Shown one piece after another: positions 7,735-16,012 of a stretch of DNA of 64,000 nt; the first letter of the stretch is position 1, and the number at the start of each line of letters is the position of its first letter. The stretch spans positions 496,001-560,000 of the forward strand of contig CAVPCU010000006.1 of assembly GCA_963702575.1 (NCBI GenBank). The letters run 5' to 3'. Below the pieces are notes generated by a model, which was not told where the DNA came from, searched no databases, and saw only the letters and a program-made list of their open reading frames with translations. Source of the stretch: VRUE01 sp963702575. GTDB taxonomy: Bacteria; Actinomycetota; Thermoleophilia; Solirubrobacterales; 70-9. The position numbers were made by a program, and so were the translations under genes.

Positions 7735-10074
7735 ATGTATCTGAGATCGATCGAGATGAAGGGGTTCAAGTCGTTCCCCGAGCGCACCCGGCTGGAGTTC
7801 TCGTCGGGCGTCAGCGTGATTGTCGGGCCCAACGGCTCGGGCAAGTCGAACATCACCGACGCGGTGCTCTGGGCGCTCGGCGAGCAGAGCCCCGGCGCGA
7901 TCCGCGGCGCCTCGATGCAGGACGTGATCTCGGCCGGCGGCAAGGGAGTCGGCCAGCGCCGGGCCGCCGAGGTCGAGGTCGTGATCGACAACTCCGAGGG
8001 ACGCGCCGCCACCGAGCTCTCCGAGATCGCCGTGCGCCGCAGCCTCGATCGCTCCGGCGACGGCGTCTACCGCCTCAACGGCGCCCGCTGCCGCCTCGTC
8101 GACGTGGTCGAGGTCCTCTCCGACACCAACCTCGGCCGCGAGATGCACTCGGTGATCAGCCAGGGCCGGGTCGAGTCGATCGTCCACTCCAAGCCGCGTG
8201 AGCGGCGCCTGCTGGTCGAGGAGGCGGCGGGGCTCGGCAAGCACCGCAAGCGCCGCCGCCGGGCCGAGCTGAAGCTGCGCGCCGCCCGCGACAACCTCGA
8301 CCGCGCCCTCGACGTCGAGCGCGAGGCGCGGGCGCGGCTGCGGCCGCTGAAGCGCCAGGCGCAGGCGGCGGAGCTGGGGGCGAGGATCGAGCGCGAGGAA
8401 CTCGAGCTGCGCGGCCGCCTGGTCGCCGAGGAGCTGCGCTTCGGCGTCGACCGGGCGAAGGCCGCCGAGGCGGCCGCCGAGAAGGCCCGCGGCGAGCGCG
8501 AGGCGATCGAGAAGCGCCTGGCCGAGGTCAGCGGTCGCCGCCGCGCCGCCGAGGAGCGCTTCGCCGCCCGCGACCGCGAGCGGACGATGGCCTGGGGCCT
8601 GCTGACCAAGCTGCGCGGCGAGCAGCAGCGGATCGCGGTGCGCAGGATAGCGCTCGGCGACCGCGAAACGGAGCTGAGCGCCGCCCTGGAGAGCCTGCGG
8701 GCCGAATTCGGCCCGCTGACGCTCGACCTCGGCGCCGCCGAGGGCGCGCCGGCGGAGCGCGCGCGCAAGCTCGAGGAGGAGCTGGCGGAGATCGACGCCG
8801 GCCTGGCGAGCGCCGCCGAGGGCCTCGCCGTCGCCCGTTCCGAGGGCGCGCCGGAGTCCAGGCGCGAGACCGCGCTGGGGGCGATCCAGGCCGGCGCCGA
8901 GCGCGCCGGGCGCCACGCCCGGCGGGCCGAGGGCCTGCTCGGCGAGCGCCACCGCGAGGCATTGCGGGGGCGGGTTGCCGCCGGCGAGGAGCTGCTCGAC
9001 GACGTGCGCGCGGCGGCCAAGGCGACGGCGGAGGCCGAGGCGGCGGTTCGCGGCCGGGTCGAGCGGATCGAAGCGAAGGTCGTCGGCGAGCAGGGCGGGG
9101 GCGATGAGATCGCCGAGGAGATGCGCGCCTGCTCGCGCCAGGAGTCCGAGCTCCAGGTCGAGATGAAGTCCGCCTCCGACCGCTTGACCGAGGCCCAAGT
9201 CGAGGCGGCCCACCTCGGCGACCGCCGCGCCGAGGCGGCGAAGGAGCTGGCGGGCATCGCCGAGCGGCTGGGCGAGGAGGTCGAGCCAGCCACCGAAGCG
9301 CTGGGCGAGGAGGAGCGCGCGGAGATCGACCGCCGGCTGGCGCGGCTGGAGCGTCGCCGCGCCCAGATCGGCCCGGTCAACCCGCTCGCCGAGCAGGAGT
9401 ACGAGGAGGCGCGCGAGCACGTCGAGACGCTGCAGGTCCAGCGCGAGGACATCGAGCGCGGGATGCGCGAGCTGGAGGCGCTGATCGGCGACATCGACCG
9501 CGAGATCGAGCGCGCCTTCGAGCAGACCTTCGAGGCGACGGCGAAGAACTTCGAGGAGATGGTCGAGCACCTCTTCCCCGGCGGCCGCGGCGCCCTGCGC
9601 CGGGTCGCGCTGCGGCCGGTGCGCGACGCCGAGGAGGCGCCCGCCGAGGCGGAGGCCGGCGAGGAGCCCGAAGAGGACGAGGAAGAGCAGCGCGAGGAGC
9701 TCGGGGTCGAGATCGAGGTGACGCCGGCGGGCAAGTCGACGCGCAAGCTCTCGCTGCTCTCGGGCGGCGAGAAGTCGCTGGTCGCCCTCGCCTTCGTCTT
9801 CGCCGTCTTCCTCGCCCGCCCCTGCCCCTTCTACATCCTCGACGAGGTCGAGGCGGCGCTCGACGACGCCAACATCGACCGCTTCCTGCAGCTGATCCGG
9901 CGCTTCTCCGACCGCGCCCAGTTCGTCATCGTCACCCACCAGAAACGGACGATGGACGCCGCCGACGTGCTCTACGGGGTGACGATGGGCGGCGACGGCG
10001 TGACCAAGGTCGTCTCCCGCCGCCTGCCGCGCGAAGCGGGGGAGGGCGTTCGGCCCGTCCTCGAAGCCGCCTAG
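7735..10074 (+). CDS. smc: Short SMC chromosome-segregation ATPase without visible hinge
   Basis: 779 residues against about 1,150-1,200 for bacterial SMC. The N-terminal head is complete: MYLRSIEMKGFKSFPERTRL, Walker A GPNGSGKSN (31-39), and the R-loop and QGRVESIV region. So is the C-terminal head: GPVNPLAEQEYEEA near 544, signature LSGGEKS near 674, Walker B YILDEVEAALDD near 699, and the VTHQKRTM H-loop. Between about 170 and 544 everything looks like Glu/Arg/Ala coiled coil; no globular hinge with its Gly-rich dimer surface is seen. The frame is continuous, so no simple frameshift explains the length. The position rnc-smc-ftsY-ffh is that of the housekeeping SMC. No scpA or scpB is in the window. 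Confidence 0.92.
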   Translation: MYLRSIEMKGFKSFPERTRLEFSSGVSVIVGPNGSGKSNITDAVLWALGEQSPGAIRGASMQDVISAGGKGVGQRRAAEVEVVIDNSEGRAATELSEIAVRRSLDRSGDGVYRLNGARCRLVDVVEVLSDTNLGREMHSVISQGRVESIVHSKPRERRLLVEEAAGLGKHRKRRRRAELKLRAARDNLDRALDVEREARARLRPLKRQAQAAELGARIEREELELRGRLVAEELRFGVDRAKAAEAAAEKARGEREAIEKRLAEVSGRRRAAEERFAARDRERTMAWGLLTKLRGEQQRIAVRRIALGDRETELSAALESLRAEFGPLTLDLGAAEGAPAERARKLEEELAEIDAGLASAAEGLAVARSEGAPESRRETALGAIQAGAERAGRHARRAEGLLGERHREALRGRVAAGEELLDDVRAAAKATAEAEAAVRGRVERIEAKVVGEQGGGDEIAEEMRACSRQESELQVEMKSASDRLTEAQVEAAHLGDRRAEAAKELAGIAERLGEEVEPATEALGEEERAEIDRRLARLERRRAQIGPVNPLAEQEYEEAREHVETLQVQREDIERGMRELEALIGDIDREIERAFEQTFEATAKNFEEMVEHLFPGGRGALRRVALRPVRDAEEAPAEAEAGEEPEEDEEEQREELGVEIEVTPAGKSTRKLSLLSGGEKSLVALAFVFAVFLARPCPFYILDEVEAALDDANIDRFLQLIRRFSDRAQFVIVTHQKRTMDAADVLYGVTMGGDGVTKVVSRRLPREAGEGVRPVLEAA

Positions 10075-10077
10075 CCG

Positions 10078-11073
10078 ATGACGACCGCCTGGCAGGACGC
10101 CTTCGACCTCGGCGCGCGGGCGGTGCCGGCGGCGTCGGAGCTGCAGAGCGAGGAGAGCCGCCGCGGTGTCCTCCGCCGCCTGCGCGAGAGCCTCTCCAAG
10201 AGCCGCCAGGCGCTGGTCGAGGAGATCTCCGCCAGCCTCTTCGACAAGATCGACGAGGAGACCTGGGAGCGGCTGGAGGAGGCGCTGATCCTCGCCGACG
10301 TCGGCGCGCCGACCACGGCCGAGGTGGTCGAGCGGCTCGAGCAGGAGGTCGAGGGCGGCGCGGTCTCCGCCGACGGCGAGGCGGTGCGCGAGCGGCTGAT
10401 CGAGATCATCGCCGAGGTCGCCTCCGCCGGTCGCGCGCCGATCGACCTCAGCGGCGAGCCGGCGGTCCTGCTGATGGTCGGCGTCAACGGCACCGGCAAG
10501 ACGACGACGATCGGCAAGATCGCCTGGCACCTCTCGCAGGAATTCGGGCTCTCCGTCGTGCTCGCTGCGGGCGACACCTACCGCGCCGCCGCGGCCGAGC
10601 AGCTCGCCGAGTGGGCCGATCGCGCCGGCGCCGAACTGGTCCGCTCGGTCGAGGGCGCCGATCCCGGCGCGGTCGCCTTCGACGCGGTCGCCGCCGCCCG
10701 CGCCCGCGGCGCCGACGTCGTCATCGTCGACACCGCCGGGCGCCTGCACACGCAGGGCAACCTGATGGACGAGCTGGCCAAGGTGCGGCGCGTGATCGCC
10801 AAGCAGATGCCCGAGGCGCCGCACGAGACGCTGATCTCGATCGACGCGACCACCGGCCAGAACGGGCTGCGCCAGGCGAAGGTCTTCGCCGAGGCGGTCG
10901 AGGTCGACGGCGTCGTCCTGACCAAGCTCGACGGCACCGCCAAGGGCGGCATCGTCCTCGCGATCGCCAACGAGCTCGGCATCCCGGTGAAGCTGATCGG
11001 CAGCGGCGAGTCGCTCGAGGACCTGCGTCCCTTCGACCCCGAGGACTTCGCCCGCGCCCTGCTCTCCGAGTAG
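10078..11073 (+). CDS. ftsY: Signal recognition particle receptor FtsY
   Basis: SRP-receptor GTPase that docks ribosome-SRP complexes at the membrane. 331 residues, a compact version without a long acidic A-domain. N domain helices at about 20-110; G domain with P-loop GVNGTGKTTTIGKIAWHL near 134, G3 VDTAGRLHTQGNLMDELAK and G4 TKLDGTAKGGIVLAI. The ATG follows the smc stop after three bases. Its partner Ffh is encoded 11 bases downstream. Confidence 0.96.
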   Translation: MTTAWQDAFDLGARAVPAASELQSEESRRGVLRRLRESLSKSRQALVEEISASLFDKIDEETWERLEEALILADVGAPTTAEVVERLEQEVEGGAVSADGEAVRERLIEIIAEVASAGRAPIDLSGEPAVLLMVGVNGTGKTTTIGKIAWHLSQEFGLSVVLAAGDTYRAAAAEQLAEWADRAGAELVRSVEGADPGAVAFDAVAAARARGADVVIVDTAGRLHTQGNLMDELAKVRRVIAKQMPEAPHETLISIDATTGQNGLRQAKVFAEAVEVDGVVLTKLDGTAKGGIVLAIANELGIPVKLIGSGESLEDLRPFDPEDFARALLSE

Positions 11074-11084
11074 CCTGAGGCGCG

Positions 11085-12449
11085 GTGTTCGACCAGCTCT
11101 CAGACCGCCTCCAGGCGACGCTCTCCGAGGTCCGCTCGCGCGGCAAGCTGAGCGAGGCCGACGTCGACGCGGCGATGCGCGAGATCCGCCTCGCGCTGCT
11201 CGAGGCCGACGTCAACTTCAAGGTCGTCAAAGCCTTCACCGCGACCCTGAAGGAGCGCTGCCTCGGCTCCGACGTGCTGGAGAGCCTCGACCCCGGCCAG
11301 CAGGTGGTGAAGATCGTCAACGAGGAGCTGACCGCGCTGATGGGCGGCGCCGGCCGCGACCTCGCCTTCGCCTCCACCGGCCCGACCGTGATCCTGATGG
11401 CCGGCCTGCAGGGCTCGGGCAAGACGACGGCCTGCGCCAAGCTCGCCCGCCATCTCGGCGAGTCGGGCAAGGATGTCGCCCTCGCCGCCTGCGACGTCTA
11501 CCGTCCGGCCGCCGTCGACCAGCTCGTCACCGTCGGCGGGCGCGCCGGCGCCCACGTCTACGAGCAGGGCACCGAGGCCGACCCGGTCGAGATCGCCGCC
11601 TGGTCGCTCGATCGCGCCCGCGAGGACGGCCGCGACGTGCTGATCGTCGACACCGCCGGCCGCCTCCACGTCGACGCCGACCTGATGGAGGAGCTGGCGA
11701 AGATCCGCAAGCGGACCAGGCCGCACGACGTGCTTCTCGTCGTCGACGCGATGACCGGCCAGGACGCCGTCGGCGTCGCCGAATCCTTCGCCGAGGCGGC
11801 CGAGTTCGACGGCGTGGTGATGACCAAGCTCGACGGCGATGCCCGCGGCGGCGCTGCGCTCTCGGTCAAGGCCGTGACCGGCAAGCCGATCCTCTTCGCC
11901 TCGACCGGCGAGAAGCTCGACGCCTTCGAGCGCTTCCACCCCGACCGCATGGCCTCGCGCATCCTCGGCATGGGCGACATGCTCAGCCTGATCGAGAAGG
12001 CCGAGAAGCAGGTCGACGAGCGCCAGGCCGAGGATCTGCAGAAGAAACTCGAAAGCGACCGCTTCACGCTCGAGGACTTCCTCCAGCAGATGCGCCAGGT
12101 GCGCAAGATGGGCCCGCTCAGCGGGCTGATCGGGATGCTGCCGGGGATGGGGGCGATGAAGCAGCTCAAGGGAGCCGAGATCGACGAGGGCGAGCTCGAC
12201 CGGGTCGAGGCGATCATCCTCTCGATGACGCCGCTCGAGCGCGCCAACCCGGCGGTCGTCAAGGGCTCGCGCCGCAAACGGATCGCCGCCGGCTCGGGGA
12301 CGAAGGTGCAGCAGGTCAACCAGCTGATCAAGCAGTTCGACCAGATGCGCAAGCTGATGCGCCAGATGGTCTCCGGCAAAGCCCCCGATCCGCAGCAGCT
12401 CGCCCAGATGGCCGGCGGCGCCCCGCGCCCCAAGTACCGCAGGCGCTAA
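11085..12449 (+). CDS. ffh: Signal recognition particle protein Ffh (SRP54)
   Basis: SRP GTPase that binds signal sequences and 4.5S RNA. 454 residues from a GTG. N domain, then G domain with GLQGSGKTTACAKLARHL near 106, VDTAGRLHVDADLMEELAK and TKLDGDARGGAALSV, then the methionine-rich M domain (FTLEDFLQQMRQVRKMGPLS and MLPGMGAMKQLKG) and the RNA-binding SGTKVQQVNQLIKQFDQM helix. Ends with a short basic tail. Part of the ftsY-ffh-rpsP-khpA-trmD run. Confidence 0.97.
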   Translation: MFDQLSDRLQATLSEVRSRGKLSEADVDAAMREIRLALLEADVNFKVVKAFTATLKERCLGSDVLESLDPGQQVVKIVNEELTALMGGAGRDLAFASTGPTVILMAGLQGSGKTTACAKLARHLGESGKDVALAACDVYRPAAVDQLVTVGGRAGAHVYEQGTEADPVEIAAWSLDRAREDGRDVLIVDTAGRLHVDADLMEELAKIRKRTRPHDVLLVVDAMTGQDAVGVAESFAEAAEFDGVVMTKLDGDARGGAALSVKAVTGKPILFASTGEKLDAFERFHPDRMASRILGMGDMLSLIEKAEKQVDERQAEDLQKKLESDRFTLEDFLQQMRQVRKMGPLSGLIGMLPGMGAMKQLKGAEIDEGELDRVEAIILSMTPLERANPAVVKGSRRKRIAAGSGTKVQQVNQLIKQFDQMRKLMRQMVSGKAPDPQQLAQMAGGAPRPKYRRR

Positions 12450-12463
12450 CCTGCCCGGTCCCA

Positions 12464-12718
12464 ATGGCTGTGCGAATCAGACTGAGAAGGGTGGGTTCGA
12501 AGAAGAACCCGATCTGGCGGATCGTCGTCGCCGACAAACGCTCGCCGCGTGACGGGCGCACGATCGAGACGATCGGCCAGTACAACCCGCAGACCGAGCC
12601 CTCGACGATCGAGGTCGACGAGGAGCGCGCGCGCCACTGGCTCGAGCACGGCGCCCAGCCCTCGGAGACGGTCGCGACGTTGCTGCGCACCAAGGGCATC
12701 GCCGCCTCCGGCAGCTAG
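12464..12718 (+). CDS. rpsP: 30S ribosomal protein S16
   Basis: 84 residues starting MAVRIRLRRVGSKKNPIWRI, diagnostic of S16, with the IETIGQYNPQ loop. It follows ffh after 14 bases and is followed after two bases by the KH-domain gene, the usual arrangement. Confidence 0.97.
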   Translation: MAVRIRLRRVGSKKNPIWRIVVADKRSPRDGRTIETIGQYNPQTEPSTIEVDEERARHWLEHGAQPSETVATLLRTKGIAASGS

Positions 12719-12720
12719 GG

Positions 12721-12951
12721 ATGACCGAGCTGCTGGAGTTCCTCGTGCGGGCGCTCGTCGAGGACCCCGAGGCGGTCGAGGTCGAGGAGCTCGAAGAGGA
12801 CGGCGACCTGATCTACGAGATCACCGTCGCCGAGGACGACCTCGGCCGGGTGATCGGCAAAGGCGGTCGGATAGCCAACGCGATCCGCACCATCGCCAAG
12901 GCCGCCGCGGTGAGGCTCGACCGCCGCGTCATCGTCGACATCCTCGACTGA
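12721..12951 (+). CDS. khpA: KH-domain RNA-binding protein KhpA
   Basis: 76 residues, one KH domain with the GRVIGKGGRIANAIRTI GXXG loop near residue 45. KhpA pairs with KhpB (Jag) in Gram-positive bacteria and affects cell division and RNA. In most genomes rimM lies between this gene and trmD; here only 15 bases separate them. Confidence 0.93.
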   Translation: MTELLEFLVRALVEDPEAVEVEELEEDGDLIYEITVAEDDLGRVIGKGGRIANAIRTIAKAAAVRLDRRVIVDILD

Positions 12952-12966
12952 GCGGGCGGCAGCCCG

Positions 12967-13644
12967 ATGAAGCTCGACGTCTTCACCCTCTTTCCCGACG
13001 CCTTCGACTGGTTCCAGTCGCAGCGGTCGGTGCAGAACGCGCTGAGGGAGGGCAACGAGCTGCGCTTCTTCAACTACCGCGACACGACCCCGCTCGGCGC
13101 CGGCCAGGTCGACGACGCGCCCTACGGGGGCGGGGCGGGGATGGTGCTGCGGGTCGACGTCGTCGACGCCGCGCTGCAGTCCGCCTATGCGAATGGGGAG
13201 AACCCGCGGGTGGTGCTGCTCTCGCCGACCGGGCGGATGCTCGACGACGAGCTCGCCGACGAGCTGACCGGCGAGCACCACCTGGCGCTCCTCTGCGGGC
13301 GCTACGAGGGCTTCGACGAGCGCGTCCACGAGCACCTCGCCGACGACGAGGTCTCGATCGGGCGCTACGTCCTCGCCGGCGGCGAGCTGCCGGCGATGGT
13401 CCTCGCCGACGTGGTGATGCGCAAGCTGCCGGGGGCGCTGGGGCACGAGCGCAGCGCGGTCGAGGAGTCCTTCAGCCCGACGCTGGAGGGGATGCCCGAG
13501 TACCCCCACTACACCCGGCCGGCCACCTACCGCGGCTGGGGCGTTCCCGACGTGCTGGTCTCCGGCGACCACGAGCGCGTGCGGGCGTGGCGGGCCGATC
13601 GGAGCAGGGCCCGCGCCGGGCAGTTCGAAAAAGGCGCCGAGTAG
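12967..13644 (+). CDS. trmD: tRNA (guanine37-N1)-methyltransferase TrmD
   Basis: SPOUT-class methyltransferase making m1G37, which guards against +1 frameshifting. 225 residues. Family motifs are MKLDVFTLFPD, FNYRDTTPLG, DDAPYGGGAGMVLR, LCGRYEGFDERV and SIGRYVLAGGELPAM (trefoil knot), then PHYTRPATYRGWGVPDVLVSG cut by a short C-terminal helix. All key residues seem intact. Confidence 0.96.
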   Translation: MKLDVFTLFPDAFDWFQSQRSVQNALREGNELRFFNYRDTTPLGAGQVDDAPYGGGAGMVLRVDVVDAALQSAYANGENPRVVLLSPTGRMLDDELADELTGEHHLALLCGRYEGFDERVHEHLADDEVSIGRYVLAGGELPAMVLADVVMRKLPGALGHERSAVEESFSPTLEGMPEYPHYTRPATYRGWGVPDVLVSGDHERVRAWRADRSRARAGQFEKGAE

Positions 13645-13715
13645 GTACGATTCCCCGGCCGCGCGGTGCCCGGTCCCGGGTCCGGCGGCTTTTTCTCGCC
13701 AGCGCAAAGGATCGA

Positions 13716-14231
13716 ATGAGCAGCGTTATCGACAGCATCGAGCGGCGCCAGCTGCGGCAGGGACTCCCGTCCTTCGCCCCGGGCGACCGCGTCCGCGTCC
13801 ACTTCCAGGTGGTCGAGGGCAGCCGCCGCCGCACCCAGGTGTTCGAGGGAATCGTCCTGCGGCGACAGGGATCCGGCGCGCGCGAGACGTTCACCGTGCG
13901 CAAGCAGTCCTTCGGCGTCGGCGTCGAGCGGACCTTCCCGCTGCACTCGCCGAAGATCGAGAAGCTGGAGATCGCGGCGCGCGGCGACGTGCGGCGGGCG
14001 AAGCTCTACTACCTGCGCGGCCGGGTCGGCAAGGCGGCGCGGGTGGCCGAGCGGCGCTGGGGGATCGACGACGAGCTGATCTCGGCGCCGGTTCCTGTGG
14101 AGGAGCCACCCGCGGACGAGGCGTCTGCGGAGGATCCAGCTCAGGACGAGGCGGTCTCGGAGGAGCCTGCTGCCGATGGGGAGACGGAGGCTGAGGGCGC
14201 CGGAGAGCAAGCCGGCGAGGACTCGGCCTGA
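13716..14231 (+). CDS. rplS: 50S ribosomal protein L19 with acidic C-terminal tail
   Basis: 171 residues; L19 is usually about 115. Residues 1-120 are a normal L19 (SVIDSIERRQLRQGLPSFAP, RRRTQVFEGIVLRRQGSG, RTFPLHSPKIEKLEI, KLYYLRGRVGKAARV). From about 128 to the end the protein is a Glu/Ala/Asp/Pro-rich low-complexity tail with no basic residue. The ATG at 13716 is the only plausible start. Follows trmD by 71 bases, which include a possible hairpin and a TTTTT run. Confidence 0.95.
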   Translation: MSSVIDSIERRQLRQGLPSFAPGDRVRVHFQVVEGSRRRTQVFEGIVLRRQGSGARETFTVRKQSFGVGVERTFPLHSPKIEKLEIAARGDVRRAKLYYLRGRVGKAARVAERRWGIDDELISAPVPVEEPPADEASAEDPAQDEAVSEEPAADGETEAEGAGEQAGEDSA

Positions 14232-14848
14232 AACTGCGGATCCCCAAGCCGGAAAGCCGCGCCGGCGGGCTGATCGAGCTCGTCGTGATCGTGGCGCTGG
14301 CGCTCGGCCTGGCGCTGGCGATCCAGGCCTGGCTGGTCAAGCCCTACCAGATCCCCTCCGAATCGATGGAGCCGACGCTGGACGTCGGCCAGCGGGTCCT
14401 CGTCAACCGCTTCCTCTACCACTTCGAAGACCCCAGCCCGGGCGACATCGTCGTCTTCCACCCGCCCGCCGGCGCCGACAACGGCACCGAATGCGGGGTG
14501 CCGCACTCGCCCCGGCAGGCCTGCCCGAGGCCGACGCCCGGCGAGTCGAGCCAGAACTTCATCAAGCGGATCGTCGCCGGCCCGGGCGACACGGTCAGCG
14601 TCCGCGAAGGCCACCCGGTCGTCAACGGCGTGGAGAAGACCGACGAGCCCTACATCAACCCCTGCGGCACCGGCGCCGCTTGCAACTTGCCAAAGCCGAT
14701 CACCGTTCCACCCGACTACTACTTCATGATGGGCGACAACCGTGGGGCGAGCGACGACAGCCGTTTCTGGGGGCCCATCCCCCGAGCCTGGATCATCGGC
14801 AAGGCCTTCGCCACCTACTGGCCGCCCGACCGGATCGGGACCCTCTAG
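14228..14848 (+). CDS. lepB: Signal peptidase I
   Basis: Membrane serine protease that removes signal peptides. One N-terminal membrane segment (LIELVVIVALALGLALAIQA) is followed by the catalytic serine in PSESMEPTL, the lysine in FIKRIVAGPGD, and box E MMGDNRGASDDSRFWGPI. The start is uncertain. The first conventional codon is GTG 14285, which leaves a clipped membrane helix. A CTG at 14228 overlapping the rplS stop (CTGA) would give KLRIPKPESRAGG before the helix, the expected positive N-terminus, and I prefer it. Confidence 0.92.
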   Translation: MKLRIPKPESRAGGLIELVVIVALALGLALAIQAWLVKPYQIPSESMEPTLDVGQRVLVNRFLYHFEDPSPGDIVVFHPPAGADNGTECGVPHSPRQACPRPTPGESSQNFIKRIVAGPGDTVSVREGHPVVNGVEKTDEPYINPCGTGAACNLPKPITVPPDYYFMMGDNRGASDDSRFWGPIPRAWIIGKAFATYWPPDRIGTL

Positions 14849-14932
14849 GAGCTCATCTCAGGGCAGGGCGCACCGCCGTCGCCTCGCCCGCTCGCAGCGC
14901 CTCTTCGCTTCGACCGCGCGCTCGGCGCCCGC

Positions 14933-15526
14933 TTGGTGGCGGGCGCCGACGAGGCCGGGCGGGGGTGCCTGGCCGGGCCGCTGGTCGCCGCCGCGGTCCT
15001 GATCGACTACGAGACGCTCTCGCGCGCCGACCGCCGTGCGCTCGGCGGCCTGCACGACTCCAAGCAGATGAAGCCCGAGCAGCGCGAGGAGCTGTACCCG
15101 GTGGTGCTGCGGGCGGCGGCGCGGGTCAGCGTGGTCGTCCGCTGCGTGCGCGGGATCGACGGCCGCGGGCTGCACGTGACCAACCTCGAGGCGCTCTCCA
15201 GCGCTCTGGAGCGGCTGGCGCCGAGCGAGGACGCGACCTGCCTGGTCGACGGCTTCTCCCTGCGCGAATGCGCCGTGCCGCACCGGGCGGTGATCGAAGG
15301 CGACGGCACCAGCGCCGCGATCGCCGCCGCCTCGGTGATCGCCAAGGTCAGCCGCGACCGCTACATGCACCGCGCCGCCGGACGGCACCCCGGTTGGGGC
15401 TTCGAGGAGCACGTCGGCTACTCGACCCCCGAGCACCGCGCCGCGATCGAGCAGATCGGCATCTCGCCGCTGCACCGCCGCTCGTTCCAATCGGTCGCCT
15501 ACAGCCAGTTGGAGTTGGCTGGCTAA
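14933..15526 (+). CDS. rnhB: Ribonuclease HII
   Basis: Removes ribonucleotides and RNA primers from DNA. The sequence opens with LVAGADEAGRGCLAGPLVAA (catalytic DE), then DSKQM, a later catalytic Asp in CLVDGF, and the C-terminal HPGWGFEEHVGYSTPEHRAAI. 198 residues from TTG 14933. The upstream codons in this frame read RFDRALGAR, which looks like genuine family sequence, but no ATG/GTG/TTG is found there after the lepB stop, so the true start is unresolved. The 3' end overlaps the convergent YraN gene. Confidence 0.93.
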   Translation: MVAGADEAGRGCLAGPLVAAAVLIDYETLSRADRRALGGLHDSKQMKPEQREELYPVVLRAAARVSVVVRCVRGIDGRGLHVTNLEALSSALERLAPSEDATCLVDGFSLRECAVPHRAVIEGDGTSAAIAAASVIAKVSRDRYMHRAAGRHPGWGFEEHVGYSTPEHRAAIEQIGISPLHRRSFQSVAYSQLELAG

Positions 15527-15900
15527 AAGGCGCCGGGGATGTGCTCGACCTCGACCGGGTTGCCGGGGCGGTCGTAGGTGACGCCGACCGCGTCGAAGCG
15601 GATCTCGGCGTAGCGCGGGAGGTCGCGGCGCTCGCTCATCCAGGCGGTGGCGAGGCGGCGGACGCGTAGCTGCTTGCGGAAGTCGATCGAGTGGACCGGG
15701 CGCTCCGGGCCGAACGAGGAGCCGGCGCGCCCCGCCTTGACCTCGACGAAGACCAGCGTGCGGCGGTCGAGGGCGACGATGTCGAGCTCGCCGTGACGGG
15801 TGCGGGCGTTGCGCTCGAGGATGCGCCAGCCGGCGGCGGCAAGGCGCTGCGCGACCAGGTCCTCGGCCTTCCTGCCCAGCCGCTGTCGGGGCTCCGTCAT
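15523..15900 (-). CDS. YraN/UPF0102 nuclease-fold protein
   Basis: 125 residues from the ATG at 15900 (MTEPRQRLGRKAEDLVAQRL). The restriction-endonuclease-like core is clear: GELDIVALDRRTLVFVEVKA carries the D...ExK pattern. These proteins sit next to rnhB and comM/dprA in very many genomes; the biochemical role is not settled. A longer reading frame reaches 16050 but would run into the comM start region and lacks family sequence. Confidence 0.9.
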   Translation of the reverse strand: MTEPRQRLGRKAEDLVAQRLAAAGWRILERNARTRHGELDIVALDRRTLVFVEVKAGRAGSSFGPERPVHSIDFRKQLRVRRLATAWMSERRDLPRYAEIRFDAVGVTYDRPGNPVEVEHIPGAF

Positions 15901-16012
15901 CGCCGCCGAAGCTAGGGCAGCCGCCGTCCACATGCCTTCGGTCACGAAGTTGGCCCAGAAGAAATTCAGAGTGCGCACCACGCGTGCGCCGAGACCCGCG
16001 AGCGTCCCCGCC

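Noticed and set aside
13650..13700. Hairpin and TTTTT before rplS as a terminator or L19 control element
   Set aside because: The stem (GCCGC/GCGGC) is short with a large loop and the T-run precedes a co-transcribed gene; not strong enough to list.
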